From: Athripsodes cinereus
Lineage: Eukaryota > Arthropoda > Insecta > Trichoptera > Leptoceridae
DNA: 64,000 bases
Direction: 5' to 3'
NCBI GenBank assembly: GCA_947579605.1
Contig: OX388312.1
Coordinates: 26,869,313-26,933,312 of the forward strand
A model generated the notes under the pieces. The model had not been told where the DNA came from. It saw nothing but the letters and a program-made list of their open reading frames with translations, and did no database searches. Of this stretch, positions 1-10,819 are shown piece after piece; positions within the stretch are counted from its first letter, which is position 1; each line of letters starts with the position of its first letter. Both the position numbers and the translations under genes were made by a program.

Positions 1-1454
1 TACACCATAACGTCACATATCGTAGACACGTTATTCAGTTCGTAGCACCATTCCCTAAAGACTCTACACCACTGTATTGTTATTGTGAGATTTAGAAAAA
101 AGAATTATAAAGCTTTATTTTTTAAATACTTTTTCGGGATTTTTTATTATTATTTTTTTGGAAATCACCATTCTCTTTTAACGGTTCTTTAAGGAGCAAA
201 GGGCAAAAATAGTTTTCACTATATGTACAGAGATCTTGTGCCAATTGCATAATCTTTTCTCATAATATACCTACCTATAATAATAAAATGCCTTAATATC
301 ATTATCATTAGAATGAAGTATTGTGAAAAGGTTTGTCCAAGGTATTGAAAATTTTGTGAAATAAAAACACTGACATTTTTGGCCAACAATTATCATTGGA
401 CATCCTCAAATAGAACTTTGATGAGATTTTATAAAATAAAATATTCCTAAAAAAACAAACAATAAATTTTTAATGTTTCTATTTTTTCAATTCAGTTACA
501 TTTCATGACATAAATAAACCTTTCTATTGTAGTTTAAAATGTGACTGCTCTATTGAATTCGCAATCAAAGTATGATAACGTTATATTTCAAATGTAGTAG
601 GAAATCATAAGAGGTATATAATAATATGTCATACAATATGAAGGATAATACATATTATTATTATTATTATAATATAAGACTGTAGCAGTATGGGTAAATC
701 TTGAAATGATAATAATGCCGGCATCATGTTTGCCTGGTATAATAATATTCATAATGCGCGTTTTGCATATGACGTGCATGGCCTACTAAACCATTAGATG
801 ATATTGTATGAAGTATCATCTCTCTACCAATACATTTACATACTCATATATATATAACTATTATTATTATCTGTATTGTGAAACAAAGCTACCTACTGAG
901 TAATATGATAGAACGCTCGCTCCTTCTGTATTCATGCTACCCTGATATTCTTTACTACCATGCCACATTTGCAAGAGAACAAACAGGTTATTGTGAATGA
1001 AGATCAGAATCGTGATTAAACTTGATGCATTGTATTAAAGTTATGACTGGTTAAATAAAACATGTTTTTTTTTTCAATAATAACACCAGACTAACTCTAA
1101 CCTAACCTACAAATCAGTCAAACGTAAATATATAAGTACTTGTGACTGTCAAACAAGTACGAAAAATGCAAATAATTAAATATGTGCTTGAAAAAAAAAA
1201 CAAAATTCTACCAGATTCTTATTCTCTATGTAAAATACTACATACTTACATGAAAATAATTCAAAATAATGATCGTTTAGATACGTTCACATAATCTGGA
1301 AAAATTCCCAATTCATTGATTATTTATATTGTCTTATTATGAATATTATTCGGCTATTAAATTCAGAGTTTTAAATTGAATCTGAAAGATATTTTTAAAT
1401 AGCTGTTCAACTGCTCTGTTGTTGAGTTTTGTTAAGAAACTGTATTTGGTTGCT
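1..1454. other. AT-rich region without recognised gene
   Basis: Only short chance reading frames are present. I see poly-A/T runs and small TA and TTA microsatellite patches (about 655-670 and 850-870), but no repeat family shared with the rest of the window. Confidence 0.6.
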
Positions 1455-1640
1455 GGAGGGTAAGACCGAGGGGACAAATGGCAGAGGCCGACCAAGAGAC
1501 GTATATATGGACCAACTGAAGAGTGATATGAACTGTGGCTCATACGTAGAGCTGAAAAGACTGGCGGAGAATAGGGACGAATGGAGAAGAAAAACCAAAC
1601 TCGTTGCAGACCAATCCAATGGATTGTAACTCATTATATA
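1455..1640 (+). mobile_element. RTE-like LINE family A, 3' stub
   Basis: This fragment codes for the last ~57 residues of a non-LTR retrotransposon polymerase, ending in the same peptide as the two longer family A copies (...KTKLVADQSNGL, stop at 1627-1629). It contains the basic GRGRPRD motif and the terminal 'RDEWRR' motif. After the stop comes the family tail, TAACTCATTATATATATA. It is severely 5' truncated, as expected of abortive target-primed reverse transcription. I could not find a convincing target-site duplication. Confidence 0.85.
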
Positions 1641-1796
1641 TATAAAATATGTTTAAACCCTCAAAGCACGAACACTGCTCAATTTTGAGGGTCAAATATG
1701 TAATAAATGTGTTTTTTTTAGTAATAAGGTGTGTATGTAATATTATTAAATTGTAAATTTTATTTTAATAAAAATATTTGAATTTGAATTATTTGT

Positions 1797-2045
1797 TGGC
1801 CGGTGTGGCGCGGAGGTCAAGCTCTTGCCTTTGAGTCACGAGACTCACGAGGTCCCGGGTTGGATTCCCGGCCAGGGCAAAGTGAAGAATGACCTTTTTC
1901 AAATCGTCCTGGGTCTGGGTGTTAGATGTATATGTGTGTAGTGCATTGTATATGTGTGTATCGTCGCGTTAGTACCCATAATACAAGATTCATCTTAGTT
2001 TGGGACTCAATATGTTAAAAACAGTTAAAAATGTTAACAAATAAA
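1797..2045 (+). repeat. tRNA-derived SINE, family A
   Basis: The head resembles a tRNA gene: an A-box-like stretch (TGTGGCGCGGAGG, about 1804-1816) and a B-box-like stretch (GGTTGGATTCCC, about 1858-1869), as needed for internal RNA polymerase III promotion. A non-tRNA body follows (GTCCTGGGTCTGGGTGTTA...) and is shared with copies at 13.6, 14.2-14.8, 33.7 and 35.0 kb. A short duplication (TCACGAG...TCACGAG) lies between the boxes. Confidence 0.85.
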
Positions 2046-2493
2046 TACAGTCCAAACTCGCTTTTATTGCCAGACCGTAAAAGTTTATTTCAATAGTAAA
2101 AATATTCTAAAAAACAGAAACGAAAGTCAAAGGTACACCGTCCCCATAAACTATTCCATTATTCATTGCAAATTGCAATGAAATTCAAATAAGTCTTCCA
2201 TGCCGACAGGTAGTAGGTAGCTTTGTGTACTTTACATTTTACGCAACATCCGTTTGAAAATCTCTGTTAAAAGTTTAAGTTATAAATTCTCCCCCTACTT
2301 TTATCAAAAATATTATTTCGTAGTAAAACATAACGCAAGAAGAATAATATGACATTATAAGGACAATAAACTTCATATCTTATTCTCAGCCTAACTAAAG
2401 GCTGTACGGTTTAATATTTCCGAGTGTGTATGTCAAAAGATCCATATTCACGCACGAAAAGTTGAACCTTAAAATTTATTTTAATTGAAATAT

Positions 2494-2885
2494 ATCTATC
2501 TATCTATACCCTCACGCCGTGGCCCTGGAGAGGTAGGCAGAGAGAACGGAACGCCATATAGATCTATCCTTACAAACTCCTTTCGCTTCCTCCACATTCA
2601 TCCAGTTTCTCATACATGTTCGCCGATTTCTCTTACTCAACACGCGGCCGTCTTTTAGGATTTGATCCACGTGCTCAAGCCACGTGGTTCTTGACCGTCC
2701 GCGCTTCCTCACACCTCCTCTTTGTCATTCTTTCATCTTGCATTCGCTCAACATGTCCAAACCATCGTAACTTATTTACACGCATTCTATCCACAACACT
2801 CTTCTCGCATCCGCTCATTCTTCACTCTATCCTCATTCTTTTACTCTATCCCGCAATGTTTTACCAACCATTCTTCTTAGTGAAC
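2494..2885 (-). mobile_element. RTE-like LINE family B, 3' stub
   Basis: On the minus strand this codes for the C-terminal end of an RTE-type polymerase: a WFGHVERM-like segment (around 2760), then HVDQILKDGRV, MRNWMNVEEAKGVCKDRSIWRSVLSAY. The 3' tail is a TATAGATAGATAGATA microsatellite at 2494-2510. An 8-bp direct repeat, TGAAATAT, occurs at 2486-2493 and 2886-2893 and is the likely TSD. Stops and frameshifts interrupt the upstream part. Confidence 0.85.
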
Positions 2886-2893
2886 TGAAATAT

Positions 2894-4148
2894 GTTGAAT
2901 CAGTAATTATCTCATTTGCATTGTATAACATATGTCATTATGAATTTTTGAAATTTAACAAATTATTAATAAGTCTGGGCACTGTTTTGGTCATATTTTA
3001 AAAACCACGAAAATATACAAAAATATGCATAAAGGAAATAAGAGCAGATGCTCCGAAATGATGTAAAAAAATTGATACCAGCTTTTCAGGAGCTCCTATC
3101 CTAGGTGATCTTTTTTATCCTGGGTGAATTCCTTTGACGTCTCATTAGTTTACATTAAAAGCGATGTAATGATGTGTGAGTGGATTCACTCTTTCGACAT
3201 GTTCACACCAATATCTTCGCTATTTCCCCATCTAACAATGTTATCTATCTCTCATTTCTCTGATCCTAGTTTGTGAACTCTTTCGCGTAATACTATGCCT
3301 GTTAGTCCCGAGATTTTTATTTCTGATATTCCAAGCATACTTTTAGTTTTCGCAGTATTAATTCACTAAGCATTAAAGCAAATCTCAAAAACCACAAATC
3401 ATGTAAAGTAGGTAATTTTGTAGGTACATATATGATTTCATTATTTATTTCCAAGAAAGACAATATCATTCTAAAAGAAATACAATGGAAATTAGTAAAA
3501 AGATGAAGCCTGATGATGAAGTCGAGAGTCTCCAAATACTAGCACGCGAAGTAAATAAAAGTCATTTAGAAGTTTACTACATATGTGTTTTTTATTTCAA
3601 TTTATCTTGAAATGCACTTCCAACAAGTACCTTCGGTCAATAACATTGAAATTTCATATATCATATTTTTTTTATATTCGAGTATCCCTAAAATGAACTC
3701 TTATCTTAAAAAGGTTATACTGGAAACATCCCCTCTATGAAATTATATTCTTCGACGGTTGCAACAAATTCGCGGCGGGTAATTCAATAATTTTATGTTG
3801 TAGGAATATTTCCTTGGCATCTGCTGTTCTCAAAAGGAATGTAGGCATCTACCGTTATAATGTTTTCCCTTGGGAATCAAAGGTTGACTTTAGAGTGTGC
3901 ATAGCACTATACAGGATACTCTTCTTAGAACATACGTATCAGGGACTTGATTAGGAAACTTTATAACATTATTTTTTAAAGTTGTTTTACACTCCTTATC
4001 ATAAATTTTACTTTCTTATGAAAATCGATATACATATTAGTACAACAACTTTATTTATCAATTATAGTAATTATTGGTGATGTGAATAATCGTGAGCTTT
4101 AGATGTAATATTTTTTACATAAAAAACAAATATAATACAATTTTCAAA
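2894..4148. other. intergenic, nothing recognised
   Basis: AT-rich sequence with only short chance ORFs. I see no match to the window's repeat families. Confidence 0.6.
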
Positions 4149-4388
4149 ATGTTCTGAGAATGCCCAATGATAGTTGACCAAAAAGAGCACTGTTCTTCCG
4201 TACGCAAGGGTTCCGTCGGCCCGGGCGTCCCTCTTTCACATTACACCGTTCCTATGACAACGACATCATAGCGCAGAAAATGTCGTGGAAAGAGGTGACG
4301 CAATTGGCACAGAGACGCTCTGAATGGAGGAGGCTGGTTTCTGCCCTGTGCTCCCGAAAGGAGCGTTGAGAGCGATGAAGTGAAGTGA
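4149..4388 (+). mobile_element. RTE-like LINE family D, 3' stub
   Basis: It codes (with one stop, 'NDS*PKRALFF') for a C-terminal polymerase peptide: RMPND, FRRPGRPSFT, SYDND, EVTQLAQRRSEWRRLVSALCS. Four other copies in the window align along the same segment. The family's GATGAT tail is degenerate here (GATGAAGTGAAGTGAA). No clear TSD was found. Confidence 0.8.
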
Positions 4389-4573
4389 ATATTATGCATT
4401 ATTTAAGTCAGAAATGGAATTCATTTTATTAATATATTTTATTTATGAAAATTTAGCCCGCGTATAAAATTTCACAGTTCAAATATTTGAATAACATAAT
4501 AATTGAAACACAAATTAAATAAGCAAAAAAAAAACAACCTAATGGTTCAATATGAGCAAAATGATGTTTCAAT

Positions 4574-5452
4574 GATAAGACACAACCACGATGTGCTATC
4601 CAAGATCAAAACGGCAAACTACTGTTTGAGGATGAATTGATTGTTAAAAGGTGGAAAGAATACCTAGAACAACTTTACAAAGGAAAGAACATACTTGAGG
4701 AAAGTAAAGCACTGGAAACAGAATATGACAAAGAAAATAATGGAGATGACATCTTAAGAAGTGAATTTGATAATGCCTTATCAAAATTGAAAGACGGCAA
4801 AGCACCAGGTATTGACCTAATTCCATCAGAGTTGCTTAAATGCGCAGGAAGCGGCATGCTTGACACTTTGTATAAGCTTGTCTGCAAAATATATAACACA
4901 GGAGAGATACCTGAGGACTTCGCCAAATGTCTGATACGAGCGCTACCTAAGAAAACAGGCACGACAAAGTGCGAACAACACAGAACATTAAGCATGATAT
5001 CACACGCTTCTAAGATACTCACCAACATTATAATGAAAAGGGCGGAAAGTAAAATCAACGAAACACTTTCAGAAGATCAATTTGGATTCCGCAAAGAGAC
5101 AGGTACAAGAGATGCAATTCTGAGTCTAAGACTTGTTCTTGAAAAGAGAATAACAGTAAATAGAAACACGTATGTAGCATTCATCGACCTAGAAAAAGCA
5201 TTCGATAAAGTAGAATGGGAACAACTTTTTAAGACTCTAAACCAGATAGGAATGAGCTATAAGGACAGAAGAGCAATCTGGAGCCTATACAAGAATGAAA
5301 TGGCTGTAATTAAAAGCGGAGAGAGCTGCGCAGAAGCGAGGGTAGAACAAGGTGTGAGACAGGGATGCTCAATGTCGCCAGCACTCTTTAACTGCTATAT
5401 ACAGCGAGCTATTGATGAACTCAGAGAAGAAAGAAGTGAGAAAAAAGAGTGA
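4574..5452 (+). pseudogene. RT fingers/palm part of family A LINE (frame 1)
   Basis: About 290 codons of reverse transcriptase are open from the 5' truncation to a stop at 5450-5452. Visible RT blocks are LKDGKAPGIDLIPSELL (block 1), the FGFRKETGTRDAI block (block 2a), YVAFIDLEKAFDKV with the catalytic Asp of motif A, and GVRQGCSMSPALFN (motif B). The sequence then changes at about 5432-5449. Motif C (Y-A-D-D), present in the 10.8-11.6 kb copy, is absent. Without motif C the enzyme cannot polymerise. The function was copying LINE RNA at the nicked target. Confidence 0.88.
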
Positions 5453-6054
5453 GCATCAAACAAGTAAGAGAATTCGTGTACTTGGGCAGCAGAATAAACC
5501 AGGACGGACGCTCCAAATCAGAAATTGTGAGCAGAATAAACCAGGCACGAATTGCCTTTAACAAAAAATCCAAAATATTAGAATCCCCTAATATTGATCT
5601 AAGCGTGAGGAAGAATCTCACTAAAGCCTTTGTGTGGAGCATTTTGTTATATGGGTGCGAGACGTGGACCATCAGCAAGAGGGAAAGCGGACGGTTAGCG
5701 GCATTTGAAATGTGGTGCTATAGACGCATGCTGAAGATTCATTGGTCGGAACACGTCGAAAACGAAGAAGTGTTAACCAGGGTTGGCGAAAAAAGGCAAC
5801 TCCTCAAAAGAATCTGCCAACAACGAGCTAATTGGATTGGCCACAACATCAGGCACCCAGGACTGCTCATCGCAATCGCAGAGGGCAGGACCGAAGGCAC
5901 AAATGGCAGAGGTCGACCGAGAGACGCCTATATGGACCAACTGAAGAGGGACATGAGCTGTGGCTCATATATGGAGTTGAAGAGACTAGCTGAGAATAGG
6001 GAGGAGTGGAGAAATAAGTCAAAACTCGTTGCAGACCAATCCAATGGATTGTAA
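5449..6054 (+). pseudogene. C-terminal domain of family A LINE polymerase (frame 2)
   Basis: About 200 codons are open in a different frame, starting with VSIKQVREFVYLGSRINQDG, and are collinear with the minus-strand copy at 10836-11621. Motifs include FVYLGS, LLYGCETWT, MWCYRRMLKIHWSEHV, RANWIGH, GRGRPRD and a final ENREEWRNKSKLVADQSNGL. The preceding ORF ends four bases into this one, so an internal deletion has both removed the YADD block and shifted the frame. Confidence 0.88.
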
Positions 6055-6080
6055 CTCATTATATATAAATGATGTTTCAA

Positions 6081-6518
6081 ATTTCAACTGGAAATTAAAC
6101 TTCGCTAAAGTGTTAGAAAAATTGCATATCAAGTCGTCAATGATATCTCTCATCTCTGTGCTAAAGCAGCTGAGAAGATTTTCGCTTTTGTACGCTCCAT
6201 GAGAATAATACTATTATTAAAACTATACTACTATGTACATAACACTTTGTGACTATAGTAATGTCAATGTATGCATTGTATGTTGTAATGTGTATGTAGT
6301 AAGTATATCGCATATTTTAATGTTATAAATATGTACATATGTATGTAAATACTATTTGAATATTTCTATGAACAGGGTGTTATGTAGTAGACATACAATG
6401 TTCTCTTTTCATATTATATACCTACCCTTCTAGTATTATTTTAGTACTAATCTGAAATGGTAGTACAAATATTTGTAAAATTATAATTCAGGTCTACAGA
6501 TAATAATTGTATAAAGTA
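6081..6518. other. intergenic, nothing recognised
   Basis: AT-rich flank between the family A insertion and the 691-bp MITE. No coding or repeat signal was recognised. Confidence 0.55.
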
Positions 6519-7209
6519 GGGCCAATTCTGAATCTTAATGAACTAACTAACTAAAAAGTTGATTAATATTAGTTATTATGTAGTATTCAGCATTAGTTAT
6601 GAACTATAAACAACTATAAACTCGAGAACCACCAAGTGCAAACGGTAAAATCTATGGGATAAACTAATATTAGTCAGTGATGCCGCAATACAAAATGTTT
6701 TTCACGTTCCGATTTACACTTCTGGCAACAATTTAATAGTTGTCGCGCGTGAAAATTGTGAAATGTCAGATTTGCCGATATATTTTGGCGTTCGTATTTG
6801 CGTCGGTGGTGGTGTAATTTTACAATTTATACATGCTAAGGGTTGCCCTAAAAATATTTTTTTTTACTTTTAATTGAAAAAACAACTTAACACTTCCAAA
6901 ATATAGCAATATTTTGCGGCAAAATGACAGCAACTAATAATATTCGCACATTAAAAGTCGCGAATAAAATTCTGCCAAATCCAACTTATTTTAGTCGTCG
7001 GCTGTCAACTAAAATTTCATTCTGAATATGAAATCCATAGATTCTCGAAATTTATAGTTGTACCAAGGTGTCAAAATGAACTAATGAACTAAATTAGTAC
7101 GGAAAACTGTGAATACGAATTAGAACTAATTATTATGACTCGACTATCTCCTCACACTTAGTTGACTTAGTTAGTGCAACTAAACTATTTTATGATTCAG
7201 AATTGGCCA
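6519..7209. mobile_element. 691-bp non-autonomous DNA transposon with TA target duplication
   Basis: The ends are inverted repeats (left GGGCCAATTCTGAATC, right GATTCAGAATTGGCCA) flanked by TA at 6517-6518 and 7210-7211. Further inside there are subterminal ACTAACTAAC / GTTAGTTGAC blocks, and a second inverted pair (AACTATAAACTCGAGAA...ATCTATGG against CCATAGATTCTCGAAATTTATAGTT). No transposase ORF is present. TA duplication fits the Tc1/mariner group, but the family is not identified. Confidence 0.75.
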
Positions 7210-7526
7210 TAGTGTATTTTATTTCACTTTTAAAACAGCCATCATATTAATATGTGCTGTTATTTTGTTTTTGTATTATTAATAATAAACAGATTAATTC
7301 AGAATTACATTTATACATTGATTGAATACAATAACTGTATTATCATTATCACTGGTCTATTCCCATACTAAGATTGAGTTTCAACGTGTACCTATATTAC
7401 ACCTTTTTATAAGCATAATTCAACATACTATTGTGATACTAAGGAAGCACTGTTTCACTTTGGATGATCATCCAGAGTGTCAGGGTCAAAACTGTTCATC
7501 GAAAGTTAACACGTGTATTGACACTT
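7210..7526. other. intergenic, nothing recognised
   Basis: No gene or repeat recognised. A short region (7440-7526) is less AT-rich than its surroundings but has no assignable product. Confidence 0.5.
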
Positions 7527-7742
7527 GTTCTTCCTCATGCTTAAATCAATATAAGGGGATTCCAATATTTTAGATTTTTTGTTAAAGGCAATTCTTGCCT
7601 GGTTTATTCTGCTCACAATTTCCAATTTGGCGTCCATCCTGGTTTATTTTGCTGCGCAAGTACACGATTTCTCTTACTTGTTTGATTCTCACTCCATTTA
7701 TGGCAATGTTCGTAGTCGCTTCATCCTTCCAACGACTATATA
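7527..7742 (-). mobile_element. RTE-like LINE family A, internal fragment
   Basis: The sequence aligns to the complement of the family A ORF (the FVYLGSRINQDG...RINQARIAFNKKSKILESPN region), matching 11275-11495 with scattered substitutions and frame breaks. Both the 3' end and the YADD region are missing, so this is an eroded or deleted copy rather than a simple 5' truncation. Confidence 0.8.
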
Positions 7743-7789
7743 TTATATAATATGCTTGTTATAATGATAAATGTACTAAGATTGTGAAA

Positions 7790-7975
7790 TTTTTAAATAA
7801 ACAAAAAAAAGAAGATAATGCCAATCGCCTATTAATTGTGTAAATTGAAACAAGAGTTTCGATTTACACAGTTAATAGGCGATTGGCATTATCTTCTTTT
7901 TTTAAATAAACAAAAAAAGAAGATAATGCCAATCGCCTATTAATTGTGTAAATTGAAACAAGAGTTTCGATTGCT
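7790..7975. repeat. three-arm palindrome (hairpin plus direct copy)
   Basis: Arms at 7810-7851 and 7856-7897 are complementary over 42 nt around an AAGA loop, with two mismatches that would be G-U wobbles in RNA. A direct copy of the left arm with its flanking AAATAAACAAAAAA tract follows at about 7903-7974. The unit core is GCCAATCGCCTATTAATTG. No coding potential. Confidence 0.85.
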
Positions 7976-8133
7976 AATGAACTGATATGCCAAAAGAAAT
8001 CTCTTTCGTGATCAAAAATTTATAGAAAAAGAAACGCTTGTTTCAATTTCAAGCCAAAAGTCGTGTTTTTATAGAATGTTATGGTGAATGAATTTTATGA
8101 ATTCATTTCAGTTTTTTTTTTTGATATTTTTTT

Positions 8134-8371
8134 AGATTTGTAAACACACCGATACACTTGTAATATCCGCAAACTTTATTGGTCAAGTATTGATGTAATG
8201 GTAGGTAGGAAGTAGGTAGGGTCTCGGCCTCCAGAACAAGGGGTTGTATTTGGGTTTATAACAAAACCCAGATATATCTTTTTGTAAAAAAAATGTACTA
8301 TTTTGTAATATGGGCTTTATGACTGTATGTTTTGCTTGGTTAGTAAATAAAATAAAATAAAAAATATATAG
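8134..8371 (+). mobile_element. LINE K 3' UTR copy, interrupted by SINE B
   Basis: The two halves (8134-8200 and 8294-8371) align with the 3' UTR of the near-intact LINE at 55968-60495: GTAATATCCGCAAACTT, then GACTGTATGTTTTGCTTGG and a TAAATAAAATAAAATAAA tail. They are separated by an 87-92-bp SINE B insertion. This is a 5'-truncated stub with no coding sequence. Confidence 0.8.
8201..8293 (+). repeat. SINE family B, internally deleted copy
   Basis: It contains the SINE B start (GGTAGGTAGGGTCTCGGCCTC) fused to its 3' part (TTGTATTTGGGTTTATAACA... AGATATATCTTTTTGTAAAAAAA). The B-box segment present in the 40.6 and 45.5 kb copies is missing. Confidence 0.75.
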
Positions 8372-8743
8372 GTGAAAACGGTTTTATTTATATAAGTGAA
8401 TACGCCTTATATTATGGACACAAAGCTTTAAAATAACATTCGAAATCTCATTCACAACAAATGATTTTGATTTTTGTGTTCGTACCACCATTTCATTTAT
8501 TTGAATTCCGCACACGTAATGTATGTGTATAATTAATATAGAGAAATACGTGCATACAACCTAACACACTATATACTAAGACATAATATAATATGATATG
8601 TAATTTAGTACTGGGAAACTGTGATACACACTTCGTATCATACTGGAAGATTCCTTGGGTAAGAGAGTCAGGATGGTAAACTCAACGATCACTGACAGTT
8701 TACCTAAAAATCTTGAAATTTCAGATAATTTGTTTTTTACTCA
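8372..8743. other. intergenic, nothing recognised
   Basis: AT-rich; no repeat or coding feature recognised. Confidence 0.5.
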
Positions 8744-8955
8744 AATGTGGTAGCTGGTAGATGAGCCGCATGTAACTAACATGCAATCCGTACTCTCCAT
8801 GCCACAAAAAATTAAAACACTGAAGATGGATGGCAAACCTTATCGTTCAATTTAAGATGTATATTTTTACGAACACCTGTCTTTTATAGGACACTCAAAA
8901 AAATACAAAAAAGAGTGGGAAATCAATTCTTTGCTGGGTTCTCTATGGAACGAAT
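8744..8955 (-). repeat. repeat family E copy
   Basis: A diverged copy of the ~250-bp family E repeat: AGCCGCATGTAACTAACATGCAA, ATGGATGGCAAACCTTATCG, GAACACCTGTCTTTTATAGGACACTC, GAGTGGGAAATCAATTCTTTG. The embedded reading frame seen in other copies is broken here. Confidence 0.7.
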
Positions 8956-10815
8956 CAAAGGTTAATCAAAATTTCATTGGATGAAGAAAAAAATGACAAA
9001 TAAAAGCATTAATCCGAAATGTTAATTATGTGGCTGAATGAAGAACCGTTCAAGGGAATTCATGTTTTACTTACTTGAGTAACCAAACACATGACCTAAT
9101 GACTTTATTGCCAAGAAGAAGAATAGATGAAATAATTAATACCTCTTATTTATATTATGATGTTGCATTTTTGTATCAATTGTTTTAAAAAAAATCGCAA
9201 AGAATATTGATAATCATAGATAAACAAGTAAGCTAACACAATGGTTAAAACAATTAAAAACAATTAAAAACAGTGAAAATACTTTATCAACCAATCAATG
9301 AAATCAAAAGCATCCATGGAAAAATTAAACGTGATTTTCAATAAACTAAGAAAAACACCCACCACTGACGGGATCAAAAGCTAAAATGAAAATGGTATTT
9401 TTCTTCGCCCTTGCCTTTTTTTAGAAAGTGGTATTGTTGGATGAAATATTAAATTCAGATTATTTTTTTTTTTTTCATTCCTCACTCGATCAGCTACTGA
9501 ATTGTTTACCCCACCTTCATGAAACAATGGGGAAATTACATAACACTACAACATATTAAAATAATAGTGTCTGATAGTGTCTTCACTCCCTTTACTAAAC
9601 TATTCTATTTGTTTACATGATACCGTTAGTACTGGCGATATTCTACAGTTTTACTCTTTGAAATATAATGAATTGTTAAGAAGATTAAGAATGTACAGTA
9701 AAACTTCATTTAATTTATTGAGTTGGCTTTGATGGTGCAGTGATAAATTGCATCTAGATTGCTTTAAAAGCCTAGTTTTATTTAACTCTGTCAAAATGTA
9801 TTCAACCATATTTTGTATTAGTTCAAATGATTAGTACTGAGAAAAATTGCAATTCCAAAAAACAAAACACTAAAGAGACATCATCAAAAAGATACAACTG
9901 AATCAAAAGAAAGTCTCTATCCTGTAAACCTTATAAATGAATGAAGAGATACAATGGATGAATATCTACCCGGCAACGAAAATTGTAAGATACATAATAT
10001 TCAATTTTAATCTTAAAACAATAAGGTAACTGAATATGTATTGATATTTTGCTTGTACCGACTTACATTGAAGCTATGGTAGATAAGATTAAACAGTAAA
10101 CAAATAAGGTGAATACAGAAATAGGTATTTAATTCCGGCTTTGTTCAGCTTAAAATTGAAAAGCTCTCTTCAGCATTATCCTTTACAAACTTTTATCAAA
10201 GAAACAATGAAGGTGTTTGAATTTACATACATATTCACAATATTATAATAGTTATATTCCAAAAACAAAATACTAATAACTTGGAATTATCTTCTGGAAA
10301 ATCGACACGTGTTACAAATCAGATATATCTACATTGTTTCAGCTGATAAGAAATTTAATCTCTCTATTACATGTTTTAGTCCATTCATGTTTATGTTTGT
10401 TTGTGATTATTGTAGATTCATTTATCCAACGTATAATAGGGAAAATAATTTCGTGTACATACAAACCTGAATCAATTGAAAATATTTTTGAATAATAAAA
10501 TTTCTTTTATTTTATTTATTAAAGATTTGAGACTTTTATTTTTTCATAAAAACAAATACAGGTAATATTTTTTTAAAACTAGTGTAAATAATTGGAGTTC
10601 AGCGAATATCAAAATAAAAATTTATTACATGCAACGATAGGTTTTTTCATTGCGGTGTTTGATCAAAGCCGTATTTAAGGCTAAAGTAGAAATCGATTTT
10701 TTTTGCTTTACCTCTCTCATTGACTTTTGGATATTCAATTACATTTATACAAAGATTGTTTATTTCTCAAATATTTAAATATATACCTAATTTCTTTTCA
10801 TATGCCCAGCTTCGT
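8956..10815. other. 1.9-kb AT-rich region, nothing recognised
   Basis: No ORF above chance length, no repeat shared with the window, and only homopolymer and AT-rich patches. Confidence 0.6.
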
Positions 10816-10819
10816 AAAA

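Larger units (their letters stand above)
4573..6066 (+). mobile_element. RTE-like LINE family A, 5'-truncated copy with perfect TSD
   Basis: The insertion is bounded by a perfect 14-bp direct repeat AAATGATGTTTCAA (4559-4572 and 6067-6080), the signature of target-primed reverse transcription. The reading frame starts immediately at the left boundary (DKTQPRCAIQDQNG...), so the truncation point is inside the ORF. The element ends TAACTCATTATATATA. Its RT core has lost the catalytic YADD block (see the two pseudogene entries), so this copy is dead. C-terminal architecture (YGCETWT, FEMWCYRRMLKI, WIGHNIRHP, GRGRPRD, EWR) matches RTE-clade elements such as BovB. Confidence 0.9.

Noticed and set aside
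1804..1870. tRNA gene-like A and B boxes
   Set aside because: The flanking sequence is a dispersed repeat found at five loci and no cloverleaf with an anticodon arm is evident, so it is a SINE head, not a tRNA gene.
4675..5058. 127-codon minus-strand ORF
   Set aside because: Antisense shadow of the family A RT domain.
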